Source: an uncultured Phaeodactylibacter sp. (GTDB lineage: Bacteria > Bacteroidota > Bacteroidia > Chitinophagales > Saprospiraceae). Taken from it: a DNA stretch of 64,000 nt. The translations under genes and the position numbers were made by a program. The stretch's first letter is position 1, and every line of letters starts with the position of its first letter. The notes below the pieces were generated by a model that was not told the origin of the DNA, did not search any database, and was given only the letters and a program-made list of their open reading frames with translations. The stretch is from NCBI GenBank assembly GCA_913057245.1, contig CAJXNH010000001.1:62001-126000 (forward strand), given 5' to 3'. Positions 32,677 through 41,227 of this stretch are shown piece after piece.

Positions 32677-35439
32677 ATGGAGACCCTCCTGGCTAACGCC
32701 CAACAGCATTTCAAAAAGACCTATCAGGACTTGCAGCACTTATTGCAGCTATTGCAGGATGTGCTCGAGGAGAGTGGGGAAGCCCAACTCGCAGAACAAA
32801 TTCCCTGGATCGGTCAGGCGGGCGTACCGGATGAACTGACGACCCGTCACCTGCAATTATACTCCCTGGTTTTTCAACTGATGAGCATGGCGGAAATCAA
32901 TACTGCTGTGCAGCACCGGCGCCGGGCGGAAGATGAATCCGGAGACCCGGAGCCCGGGCTTTGGGTGGAAGCTTTCCGCCGCCTGCAGGAGGCCGGCGTC
33001 TCAAAAGAGGAAGCCCTGAGGGCCTTGCGGCAAATTTCGGTAGTGCCGGTACTGACTGCTCACCCTACGGAAGCAAAGCGGACCACAGTACTGGAGCACC
33101 ATCGGGAGCTTTACCTCTTGTTGGTGCAGCGTGAAAACCAGATGTACAACGCCCGGGAGCGGGAGGAACTGAACCTGGAAATCAAAGAAAACTTGTACCG
33201 CCTTTGGAAAACAGGCGAAATCTATCTGGAAAAGCCGGATGTCACCTCTGAGTTGCGAAATGTTATGCACTACCTGTTAGAGGTCTTCCCAGATTTGATT
33301 CAAATACTGGACCGCAGGCTGGAAAAGGCGGGCGAGTCCTTCGGGATTGCCCCTGGCACCCTGGCCCGGGCTCATGCCTATCCGAAAATCTCCTTTGGGG
33401 ACTGGGTGGGAGGCGACCGCGATGGGCATCCTCTGGTCACCGCAGATGTGACACAACATACCTTATTACGCCTTCGCCTGAATGCTTTCGTGGCCATACG
33501 TCGTAAACTGGCACGCCTGGTCCGGCACCTGAGCTTTGCCTGCCAAATTGAGGAGCTAATCCCCGAAGCTCAGGAGCGCATCCGGGAAATGGTGGAAGAG
33601 TTAGGTGAAAAAACCGGTCAGGAAGCCCTGGGCCGAAACAAAGGTGAAGCCTTTCGGCAAATGGCCAATCTCATGCTGGTGAAACTGCCGGTGGATACGC
33701 AGCGGGGCCATGCTGTTCAGTTGTCCGAGCGGCCGGGCTGTTATTTTCACAGTGAGGATCTGGTGAAAGACCTGACTATGCTACAGCGGGCTTTGGATGC
33801 CCATGGTGCTACCACGGTCGCTTACCGCGAAGTCGTGGTCGTGAAGCGGGTGGTGGAAACCCTTGGTTTTCACCTGGCCGCACTAGATATCCGTCAGAAC
33901 AGTGCTTTCCATGATCAGGCGGTGTCCCAGCTCCTCAAAGCGGCATTGGTGCCGGATACGGATTTTGGAAGCTGGTCAGAGCAAAAGCGCCTGGAGTTCC
34001 TCAGCCGCGAACTGGAGTCCGCCCGGCCCTTTACCCATCCGGATGCGGAGCTGGAAGACAATGCCCGTGCAGTGGCGGAGTGTTATCGGACCTTAAAGGC
34101 GCATACCGAAAAATATGGTATCAACTGCCTGGGGTCTTTCATCGTCAGCATGACCCGGTCGGTCTCTGATTTGCTGGTGGTCTATCTGCTTGCCCGGGAA
34201 GCCGGGTTGACAGAAATGACAGAAGAAGGCCTGGTTTGCACAGTCCCTGTCGTACCCCTGCTGGAAACCGTAGATGACTTAGAGCGGGGCCCTGAAATCC
34301 TGCGCAATTTTTTGGAGCATCCTTTTACAGCCCGTTCCATGCGCTACCTCATGAAGACCCGGCTTTGGGACAAGCCCCGTCAGCAAGTCATGGTGGGTTA
34401 CAGTGACAGTAATAAAGACGGAGGCATCATGGCGAGTCAGTGGTACCTGTACAAGGCACAGCAGCGGCTTTCCCGTGCCGGAGCAGAAATGGGCGTAGAT
34501 ATCCTGTTTTTTCACGGCAAAGGCGGGTCGATCAGCCGGGGGTCTGGGCCAACAGCCGCTTTCCTTAATGCTTTACCGTGTGGCACGCTGAACAGCCGCA
34601 TACGCCTTACCGAACAGGGAGAGACCATTGCCCAGAAGTATGCCTACAAACTCAACGCCGCCTATAATCTGGAGTTACTGGTGGCTGGTACCTTTGCCCG
34701 TACTGTACTGGACCGGCAGGAACCTTGTGAAGGGCATCCGATGGAGGCGATCCTGGAGCGCCTGGCACAGGACAGCCGGGAGCACTACGCGGCCTTGCTG
34801 CATACCGATGGGTTTATCCCCTTTTTCCGGCAGGCAACTCCAATTGATGCCATCGAATCCAGTAAAATCGGTTCTCGTCCGGCTAAGCGGACCGGGGCGA
34901 GTACGCTGGCGGATTTGCGGGCTATCCCCTGGGTGTTTGCTTGGGGGCAATCGCGCTACCATATGACGAGCTGGTATGGACTGGGTACGGCCCTTCAGTC
35001 TCTGGAAAAGGAAAAACCAGAGGCTTACGTGGCATTAAAAGGGCAATGTCTGGAAGAACCCTTCCTAAAATATGTCCTGCAAAATGTAGACAATAGCGTT
35101 GGAGAAGTGGACGAGAGCATCATGGCCGCCTACGCAGCATTGGTGGAGGACGAGGCGGTTCGGGAACGTTTCCTGAAAATGTTCCGGCAGGAGCTGTCGC
35201 TGGTCCGGCAGCAACTGGATCAACTGCTGGGGGGCGATTACGAATCCCGTCATCCGCGCCGTGCCCGTTCCAATGAGATGCGCTCGGTTGTGCTTCAACC
35301 GCTTCACCGCCATCAAATTGCACTCCTGGAGCGTTGGCGGGCGGAAAAAGCAAGGGGCGCAAAGCAGGCGGCCCACACACAAATGGAATTGATGCTAACG
35401 ATTAATGCTATCGCTGGTGCTATTGGCACGACAGGCTAA
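32677..35439 (+). CDS. ppc: Phosphoenolpyruvate carboxylase
   Basis: This enzyme adds bicarbonate to phosphoenolpyruvate to give oxaloacetate, replenishing the TCA cycle in the cytosol. At 920 residues it has the usual length. The catalytic motifs are intact: VLTAHPTEAKRTTVLEHHR (His129), GDRDGHPLVT, the PEP-binding GYSDSNKDGG (about 574) and the flexible loop FFHGKGGSISRGSGP (about 611-625). The C-terminus reads INAIAGAIGTTG; most PEPCs end in (R/Q)NTG, so the penultimate residues differ. The leader before the ATG is A-rich (CTATAAAACAAACAAAACAG), as usual for strong Bacteroidota translation starts. Confidence 0.96.
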   Translation: METLLANAQQHFKKTYQDLQHLLQLLQDVLEESGEAQLAEQIPWIGQAGVPDELTTRHLQLYSLVFQLMSMAEINTAVQHRRRAEDESGDPEPGLWVEAFRRLQEAGVSKEEALRALRQISVVPVLTAHPTEAKRTTVLEHHRELYLLLVQRENQMYNAREREELNLEIKENLYRLWKTGEIYLEKPDVTSELRNVMHYLLEVFPDLIQILDRRLEKAGESFGIAPGTLARAHAYPKISFGDWVGGDRDGHPLVTADVTQHTLLRLRLNAFVAIRRKLARLVRHLSFACQIEELIPEAQERIREMVEELGEKTGQEALGRNKGEAFRQMANLMLVKLPVDTQRGHAVQLSERPGCYFHSEDLVKDLTMLQRALDAHGATTVAYREVVVVKRVVETLGFHLAALDIRQNSAFHDQAVSQLLKAALVPDTDFGSWSEQKRLEFLSRELESARPFTHPDAELEDNARAVAECYRTLKAHTEKYGINCLGSFIVSMTRSVSDLLVVYLLAREAGLTEMTEEGLVCTVPVVPLLETVDDLERGPEILRNFLEHPFTARSMRYLMKTRLWDKPRQQVMVGYSDSNKDGGIMASQWYLYKAQQRLSRAGAEMGVDILFFHGKGGSISRGSGPTAAFLNALPCGTLNSRIRLTEQGETIAQKYAYKLNAAYNLELLVAGTFARTVLDRQEPCEGHPMEAILERLAQDSREHYAALLHTDGFIPFFRQATPIDAIESSKIGSRPAKRTGASTLADLRAIPWVFAWGQSRYHMTSWYGLGTALQSLEKEKPEAYVALKGQCLEEPFLKYVLQNVDNSVGEVDESIMAAYAALVEDEAVRERFLKMFRQELSLVRQQLDQLLGGDYESRHPRRARSNEMRSVVLQPLHRHQIALLERWRAEKARGAKQAAHTQMELMLTINAIAGAIGTTG

Positions 35440-35504
35440 TCGCCAAACCCGGAACCCAAAGGCATGCTATATACTTAGCTGACTTTTGGATTCCAGAGTC
35501 TTAT

Positions 35505-37745
35505 TTATTGCCGAATGATTCTGAATTCTGTACGCCGGTTTTCCTGGTGCATCCATTCCGGGCAGTCCACGCCATCTGAACAGTCATTGGTTAGCAGGGC
35601 CTCACCATAACCAACAGGGATCATACGGGCCCGGTCAATGCCCTCGCTCGTCAGATAGCGGACGATGGCATTAGCCCGGCGCTGACTGAGTTCTTCGTTG
35701 GCCACCGCATTGCCATTCGCATCGGTGTGAGAAGATATTTCAACAACCAGGTTAGGATTTTTAAGCAGCAAGTCACGGAGCTTGAGCAATTCACTGACCG
35801 AACCGGGTTGCACACTCGAGCGGCCGACATCGTAGTAAACATTGAGTTTGTAAGCCAGGGCGGTGGACGTATCTCTGCTACTTGGCCGGCTGGGCTCAAA
35901 GTCTTCAAATAAGTCGGCTTTGTTTTTTCCCATTTCCTGATCATCCAGACTATCGGCAAAGGTGGTGGAGTCGGAAGGAGCGGAGACCGGCATAGCATTA
36001 CTCCGGGGCTGCAAAAACAGATTGATATACTGCTCCCGGTTGGGCCCGGTAGCGCAGACAGACTGTTGTGTGATATGCTCGTAGCCTTCAAGGGTGGCGG
36101 TAATATTGTAGCAGCACTCATTTTGCAATTCAAGAGTGAACCGGCCCTGTCCGTTAGCATAGACAAGCTCGGAGGAAGCACAGGATCCTTCTGATTCCAG
36201 TTTGATTTTCACCCCGTCCAATGGCCGGCCGGAAGTCCGGTCAAACACCACACCTTTCAGGGTTTGCGGTATATCCGGTTGTAAAGCGATGGCGAGGAAC
36301 AAGGTATCTGCGCCGTTAGGGACATCGTCGGGGCAGATATCCACCGACTTTGGGAAAAAGCCTTCCTGCCATCCGGTAAGGGTTGTGCAGGATGGCACCC
36401 GCAGCACGATGCGGCCACCTGCGTTGGTTTGCAGGGTGTCGCCATTTTGGGTGTCGAGCAATGCTGCATGAGGTACGGGCATGCCATTGGTAAGGTCCAG
36501 TACATCAATCGCAGCGATCCGGCCGCTCCGCCGGAAGAAGTAGATGTCATCGCCCCCTGCGCCACCCTGCCGGTTGGAGGTAAAGTAGCCGCTTTCGGAG
36601 GCATCCATCATGGCGAACCCAAAGTCATCGGCTGCCGAGTTGAACGGCGCGCCGAGGTTTTCCGGGCGCTGCCAGGTGCCGTCGTTGCCTTCGCGGGTCA
36701 CAAATAAATCCAGCATGCCCAGGCCCAAAAGCCCATTGGAGGAAAAGTACAAATCACCAGCGGGGCTGACATAGGGGTACAGCTCATCGCCCGGGGTATT
36801 GATGACCGGCCCCAGGTTGATAGGGCGGCCCCACGCTCCATTGATGCGCACACTGACGTAGATATCGATCCCCCCGTATCCACCAGGCATATCGGATGCA
36901 AAAAACAACCGGTCCCCATCCGGGCTGAGTGCGGGGAAAGCCACAGCGTATTCATTACTACAGAAAGTCAGTGGGTAGAGTGCGCTCCAGGTTCCCTGTG
37001 GCAGCAGTCGACCCGTCCGGATTTCCAGCTTTTTGCGTGCCTGGCTTTCAGGACGGGTACGTGTGAAGAAGATTTCGTCTCCGTTGGCATTGAAGGTAGC
37101 CGGGCCCTCGTGCAGGTTATTGGTAGCCTCAACGTCAAAGCGTTTAGGCTTTCCGAAGGACAGGGTGTCCGTTGTGGTAAAGCTGACCTGGTATAAATGA
37201 GCCAGGTACTGCCCCTCCACCTGATAGCGGTCGCTTGTAAATACCAGCCCGTTGCGGTAAGGTACGGGCGAAAAGTCATTGCTGGCCGCATTAAAGGGCA
37301 AATTGGACACCTCTACCTGTCCTTTCGACTTATTTTGTAGCGATTGATACTTCTCGCAGGCATTGAGCAAGTCTGGTTTGCGGGGGTCAAAGGGGCGTTG
37401 ATCCAGATAAATGTTAAACCATCGAATAGCCGCATCGCATTTACCGCTGTGCAGTAGCGCATAGCCGTATTTGAGCTGATGCACCGGTTGGCACTCTTCC
37501 ATGGGCATCACCAGGGCGAACCAGTTGGCTGCAGTATGGTAGTCGCCAATGCCATAGTAGGCTTCTGCCAGATTGATTTTTGCATGGGGGACATCCTGCC
37601 GCTGCAATACCTGATGGTACAGGGGGATGGCGGCTTCGAGCTTGCCTTCAGAAAAATATAAATCGGCTTTGCTTAGGCGGGAATTCTGCCCCTGCAGGGA
37701 GGGCAGGGATAGCAAAAACACCGCAATGAGGGGCCAAAATTTCAT
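35505..37745 (-). CDS. PorE-like TPR/PD40/CRD/OmpA protein
   Basis: This 746-residue exported protein has a signal peptide (1-19). TPR-like helical repeats follow (about 20-130: KADLYFSEGKLEAAIPLYHQV, KINLAEAYYGIGDYHTAANWF). PD40/WD40-type propeller blades are at about 150-410 (PALSPDGDRLFFASDMPGGYGG, VSPAGDLYFSSNGLLG). A carboxypeptidase-regulatory-like domain is at about 490-590 (LKGVVFDRTSGRPLDGVKIKL) and a C-terminal OmpA-like peptidoglycan-binding domain at about 635-746 (VEISSHTDANGN, ELSQRRANAIVRYL). The order is that of PorE, the T9SS component tethered to peptidoglycan. Saprospiria carry many paralogues of this layout, so the role in T9SS is likely but not certain. No por operon is adjacent. 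Confidence 0.8.
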   Translation of the reverse strand: MKFWPLIAVFLLSLPSLQGQNSRLSKADLYFSEGKLEAAIPLYHQVLQRQDVPHAKINLAEAYYGIGDYHTAANWFALVMPMEECQPVHQLKYGYALLHSGKCDAAIRWFNIYLDQRPFDPRKPDLLNACEKYQSLQNKSKGQVEVSNLPFNAASNDFSPVPYRNGLVFTSDRYQVEGQYLAHLYQVSFTTTDTLSFGKPKRFDVEATNNLHEGPATFNANGDEIFFTRTRPESQARKKLEIRTGRLLPQGTWSALYPLTFCSNEYAVAFPALSPDGDRLFFASDMPGGYGGIDIYVSVRINGAWGRPINLGPVINTPGDELYPYVSPAGDLYFSSNGLLGLGMLDLFVTREGNDGTWQRPENLGAPFNSAADDFGFAMMDASESGYFTSNRQGGAGGDDIYFFRRSGRIAAIDVLDLTNGMPVPHAALLDTQNGDTLQTNAGGRIVLRVPSCTTLTGWQEGFFPKSVDICPDDVPNGADTLFLAIALQPDIPQTLKGVVFDRTSGRPLDGVKIKLESEGSCASSELVYANGQGRFTLELQNECCYNITATLEGYEHITQQSVCATGPNREQYINLFLQPRSNAMPVSAPSDSTTFADSLDDQEMGKNKADLFEDFEPSRPSSRDTSTALAYKLNVYYDVGRSSVQPGSVSELLKLRDLLLKNPNLVVEISSHTDANGNAVANEELSQRRANAIVRYLTSEGIDRARMIPVGYGEALLTNDCSDGVDCPEWMHQENRRTEFRIIRQ

Positions 37746-37941
37746 AGCAATTGTGTTAAATCGGTTGTTTTCCGGGCAAACGAATCATTAACGCATGCCC
37801 ATGTGTCCTGAAACTTTTTCCAGCTCAGTTGCTCTTTTGAAAGCAGCAGAAAAGGTTATCTTGTCTGGGTTAGCTATTGGGATTTACACCGGGGAACGCC
37901 GTTCGTAAATCATTTCATTCAGGCAATTGTACGGATTCTTC

Positions 37942-37949
37942 TACATTTG
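37942..37949 (+). promoter_or_regulatory. Candidate -7 box of the MOSC gene
   Basis: TACATTTG matches TAnnTTTG and lies 31 nt before the ATG at 37980. No well-placed -33 TTG is visible, so this rests on one box. Confidence 0.35.
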
Positions 37950-37979
37950 GTTGCAAAAACAATGAGCGAATACTAAAGG

Positions 37980-38786
37980 ATGAAACAAATTAGTGGAATT
38001 TATATATACCCTGTTAAGAGCCTGGCAGGGGTGCCGCTCAGCGAGTCTGCTGTTGGCCCGCAGGGCCTGTCCTATGACCGTCAGTGGATGGTGGTTGATA
38101 TGAAAGGCTTGTTTGTCTCTCAGCGCAAGGTCCCCGGGATGGCTTTGGTACAGCCGGTTCTAAAAGACGGGCAGTTGGTACTGTCGCACCACCGGGACCC
38201 GAATGATTGCGTAGCGACTCCGCTGAGTGGCCCGGCGCAGGCTGCCAATGTCCGTGTTCAGGTTTGGGAAGATACGGTTGAGGCGAAGCTTTGCGAGGAT
38301 GAAGTCAACGAGTGGCTAAGTGATCAGCTGGGGACTTTTTGTCGATTGGTTTACTTGCCGCTGCCTAATGCCCGCCCCCTTTCTGAAAGGTATGGCCGCC
38401 CCGGTGAGGCGACCCTTTTTGCAGACAGCTGCCCTTTGCTCATCACCGGAGAAGCCGCTTTGCAGGACCTGAACAGCCATCTTGTAAACCCGGTTCCAAT
38501 GAATCGTTTCCGGCCCAACCTGGTTTTCACCGGAGGCACTGCATTTGAGGAAGACGAATGGTCATCCTTCACCATCGCAAACGTGCCATTTAGGGGGATT
38601 CGTAAGTGCACCCGGTGTAAGGTGATCAATACCGATCAGACTACTGCAGCTGTGTACCAGGAACCCCTGGCAACACTGGCAAACTACCGGCGTGATGCAC
38701 AGGGAGTGAATTTTGGACTGCATGCTGCTTTAGAAAAAGGGCAGGGGCCCGCATTAATCCGGGTTGGAGATCAGATTATCGCCTGA
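37980..38786 (+). CDS. MOSC domain-containing protein
   Basis: This 268-residue cytosolic protein has the MOSC N-terminal beta-barrel (ISGIYIYPVKSLAGVPLSES, GLSYDRQWMVVDMKGLFVSQR) and the MOSC domain proper, with the conserved Cys region GIRKCTRCKVINTDQTTA. Relatives (YcbX, mARC) bind the molybdenum cofactor at this Cys and reduce N-hydroxylated compounds, usually with an electron-transfer partner. The C-terminal [2Fe-2S] ferredoxin domain of YcbX is absent. No molybdopterin gene is nearby. Its stop region overlaps the 3' end of the convergent CotH-like gene by 11 nt. Confidence 0.88.
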   Translation: MKQISGIYIYPVKSLAGVPLSESAVGPQGLSYDRQWMVVDMKGLFVSQRKVPGMALVQPVLKDGQLVLSHHRDPNDCVATPLSGPAQAANVRVQVWEDTVEAKLCEDEVNEWLSDQLGTFCRLVYLPLPNARPLSERYGRPGEATLFADSCPLLITGEAALQDLNSHLVNPVPMNRFRPNLVFTGGTAFEEDEWSSFTIANVPFRGIRKCTRCKVINTDQTTAAVYQEPLATLANYRRDAQGVNFGLHAALEKGQGPALIRVGDQIIA

Positions 38787-39858
38787 CTTCGTTTGTGCCT
38801 TTGCCTTTTTCGCTTTCCCGCAGCGCTTGCTTTTGGAGCGTTTCCCGCAGCGGAGAGCCGCTCAGAATGTTCTCAGCTTCCTTGTAAAAAGTATCGAGGT
38901 ACCGAAGCACTTCTGTACGGCTTTGACGGTCAAGTAACTTGAAATTATTGATCTCCCGCTCCATTTCCATACGTTTGAACAGGAAGTGCTGCAGGGTGGA
39001 GGATAACATCGCACTGTCTACCTTATTACCCAGGAAAACCCGTTGCTTCACGGAAACGAGCCCGTAATCTGAATTCGGAATGGCATAGGACGGGTCAACA
39101 AAACCTGCAAAGTCGAAGTCATAAGGAACCGGGATGACGCCGGTGCCCGTGTAGGGGCGGACCATTTTGACGTTGCGCATCATGCCTGTGTTGTAGTCGG
39201 CATTACCAATCATGTACTGAAAAACAGACATGATGTGCTCCTCCTTTTGGGCGAGCTCATTAGCCGGGACATTAATGCACTCTTCGCATTCCTTGCCGCC
39301 GGCACGGTGCGCCATCTCATCGGTATCTTCAAGGATAAACCCGTAGCGCCTGATTTTGCTGATCCGGTTTTTGCTATCGATATAGTCGATTCGGACCAAT
39401 TGTACCCGGTAGCTTTTATCAGAAATAATGTTGTAGAGGCGGTAGGCCAGGTATTCCCGGGCAACGTTCTCTTTGGATGCGAACTTATCCTCCATACAAT
39501 GCGTGACGAGCTTGAGCTTGTCATACTCCGCGATATAGCCACGCTCCATCAGCCGGTCTTTGGAAAAGTTGAGCTTAATGGGCGGGAAGTCGCATACGTT
39601 CCGGCGGAATTTACCACGGGGCTTGAGCTTCATGTCGTGTTGCTCGAGTTGCCCTTGCGCGTTTTCAAACGAGAAAATGGCATACTGGTAATCGTCTTTC
39701 TTGCGGTTATCTATAAGGTAGGAGAGGTCTGTCTCAATGGTGACCTCCAATATTTCCGATGAATACAGGGCATCAAAAATAGTTTGCTTATCTTGAGCAA
39801 AACCTAATGTACTGAGCCCGATTATCGCCATTAAGGTGGACATAAGCCGATTCATCAT
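38776..39858 (-). CDS. Exported protein with CotH-kinase-like motifs
   Basis: This 360-residue protein has a signal peptide (cut near FAQ, residue 22). The body has LKPRGKFRRNVCDFPPIKLNFSKD, YLAYRLYNIISDKSYRVQLVRIDY, YGFILEDTDEMAHRAG, YMIGNADYNTGMMRNVKMV and PVPYDFDFAGFVDPSYA. Their order (R-rich strand with KLNF, helix, FxxE, IGN.D..N loop, DFD) resembles atypical CotH-type kinases, in which a conserved Asp/Asn loop and a DFD-like motif bind metal and ATP. This is inferred from motif order, not from close similarity. It may be a periplasmic kinase or a degenerate relative. It overlaps the MOSC gene by 11 nt, convergent. Confidence 0.55.
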   Translation of the reverse strand: MMNRLMSTLMAIIGLSTLGFAQDKQTIFDALYSSEILEVTIETDLSYLIDNRKKDDYQYAIFSFENAQGQLEQHDMKLKPRGKFRRNVCDFPPIKLNFSKDRLMERGYIAEYDKLKLVTHCMEDKFASKENVAREYLAYRLYNIISDKSYRVQLVRIDYIDSKNRISKIRRYGFILEDTDEMAHRAGGKECEECINVPANELAQKEEHIMSVFQYMIGNADYNTGMMRNVKMVRPYTGTGVIPVPYDFDFAGFVDPSYAIPNSDYGLVSVKQRVFLGNKVDSAMLSSTLQHFLFKRMEMEREINNFKLLDRQSRTEVLRYLDTFYKEAENILSGSPLRETLQKQALRESEKGKGTNEVRR

Positions 39859-40049
39859 AGTTCGTTTTCGATTGAGTGAAAAAATGGCGTTCTGTTTTCT
39901 ATATTAGCGGGGCAAAGCTATGGTGGTTCCAAATAAAATTCCACTATTGCCCAATTAATTCTATGTTAACAGAATAATCGATTGTTGGATTTGATCAATT
40001 GGTGTATAATTTGATTAGGGTCGGGAAAGGGACTATGGATTGACAAAGT

Positions 40050-41198
40050 ATGAAAAAACGACAAAATATAAATTTTGCGCCTGTCTATTACTTAGGGCTG
40101 TGTTTAGCTCTTTTGGTACTGTCGGAATCCTGCCGGGTACAACAATTGCCCCCGCCGGAGAATGCTACTGCCCGGAATATCATTTTTTTGATTGGCGATG
40201 GCATGGGGCTGGGGCATATCTCAGCTGTCTTATACGCTAATGATAACAGCCTGAATCTCGAACAGTTCACCCACATCGGCTTTCAAAAAACTTATTCTGC
40301 TAACGACTTAATCACAGATTCTGCTGCCGGAGCAACGGCTTTTGCCTGCGGCGTGAAAACTTATAACGGTGCGATCGGCCTGACTTCAGATTCGGCGGCT
40401 TGTGAAACAATTTTGGAAGAGCTGCAGGGGCAGGGCTATGCAACCGGTTTGGTAGCTACTGCTACTATCGTGCACGCTACGCCGGCTGCCTTTGCTGCCC
40501 ATCAGCCCATCCGGGTATTTTATGAAGAAATAGCTGAAGACCTTGCCACTTCGGGGGTCGATTACTTGGTCGGGGGGGGGAAGCGCTATTTCGACCGCCG
40601 TGAAAAGGACGAGCGGAACCTTATTCGGGAAATGGAGGATAACAGCTATTACGTAACCAGTTACCTGGAGCATGAACTGCAAGACCTGGTGCCCAGCCCG
40701 ATGAGCCGTTTCTGCTACTTTGCAGCGGATAAGCACCCCCTCACCAAAGCGGCCGGGCGGGACTATCTCCCAAGAGCCGTATCTATGGGGGTTAGTTATC
40801 TGGGGCGGCGTAGTGACGCGGGTTTCTTTCTGATGGCAGAAGGCTCTATGATAGACTGGGGAGGGCATTCCAATGATGGCGGGCTGGTTATTGAAGAAAC
40901 CAAAGATTTTGACCGGGCAGTGAAGGAGGCCCTAAATTTCGCAAGGCGCGATGGGGAAACGCTGGTTATCGTTACGGCAGACCATGAGTCTGGTGGCATG
41001 GCGCTCAATCCCGGGTCCTCTTTTGAGTCTATCAACGCAAGCTTCACCACCAATGGCCACACGGCCGCTATGGTGCCGGTGTTTGCTTATGGCCCCGGTG
41101 CTGAGCTTTTTGACGGCATTTATGAAAATACGGAAATCTATTATAAAATGAGACAGGCGCTGGGCTTACCGGACAAAACGGTAGCCAGCGGCCAATAA
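40050..41198 (+). CDS. Alkaline phosphatase, lipoprotein
   Basis: This 382-residue enzyme hydrolyses phosphate monoesters outside the inner membrane. It is a lipoprotein (LLVLSESC, Cys28) with metal-site Asp50 in IIFLIGDGMG, nucleophile Ser91 in ITDSAAGATAFACG, and the metal-binding segments AEGSMIDWGGHSNDG, VTADHESGG and NGHTAAMVPVFAYGP. It is shorter than E. coli PhoA and belongs to the compact Bacteroidota group. It is followed by the sortilin-like gene after 29 nt on the same strand, so the two are likely co-transcribed. No Pho-box was looked for reliably. Confidence 0.93.
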   Translation: MKKRQNINFAPVYYLGLCLALLVLSESCRVQQLPPPENATARNIIFLIGDGMGLGHISAVLYANDNSLNLEQFTHIGFQKTYSANDLITDSAAGATAFACGVKTYNGAIGLTSDSAACETILEELQGQGYATGLVATATIVHATPAAFAAHQPIRVFYEEIAEDLATSGVDYLVGGGKRYFDRREKDERNLIREMEDNSYYVTSYLEHELQDLVPSPMSRFCYFAADKHPLTKAAGRDYLPRAVSMGVSYLGRRSDAGFFLMAEGSMIDWGGHSNDGGLVIEETKDFDRAVKEALNFARRDGETLVIVTADHESGGMALNPGSSFESINASFTTNGHTAAMVPVFAYGPGAELFDGIYENTEIYYKMRQALGLPDKTVASGQ

Positions 41199-41227
41199 TT
41201 TTACTCCTGCATACTAATTCATTGACC

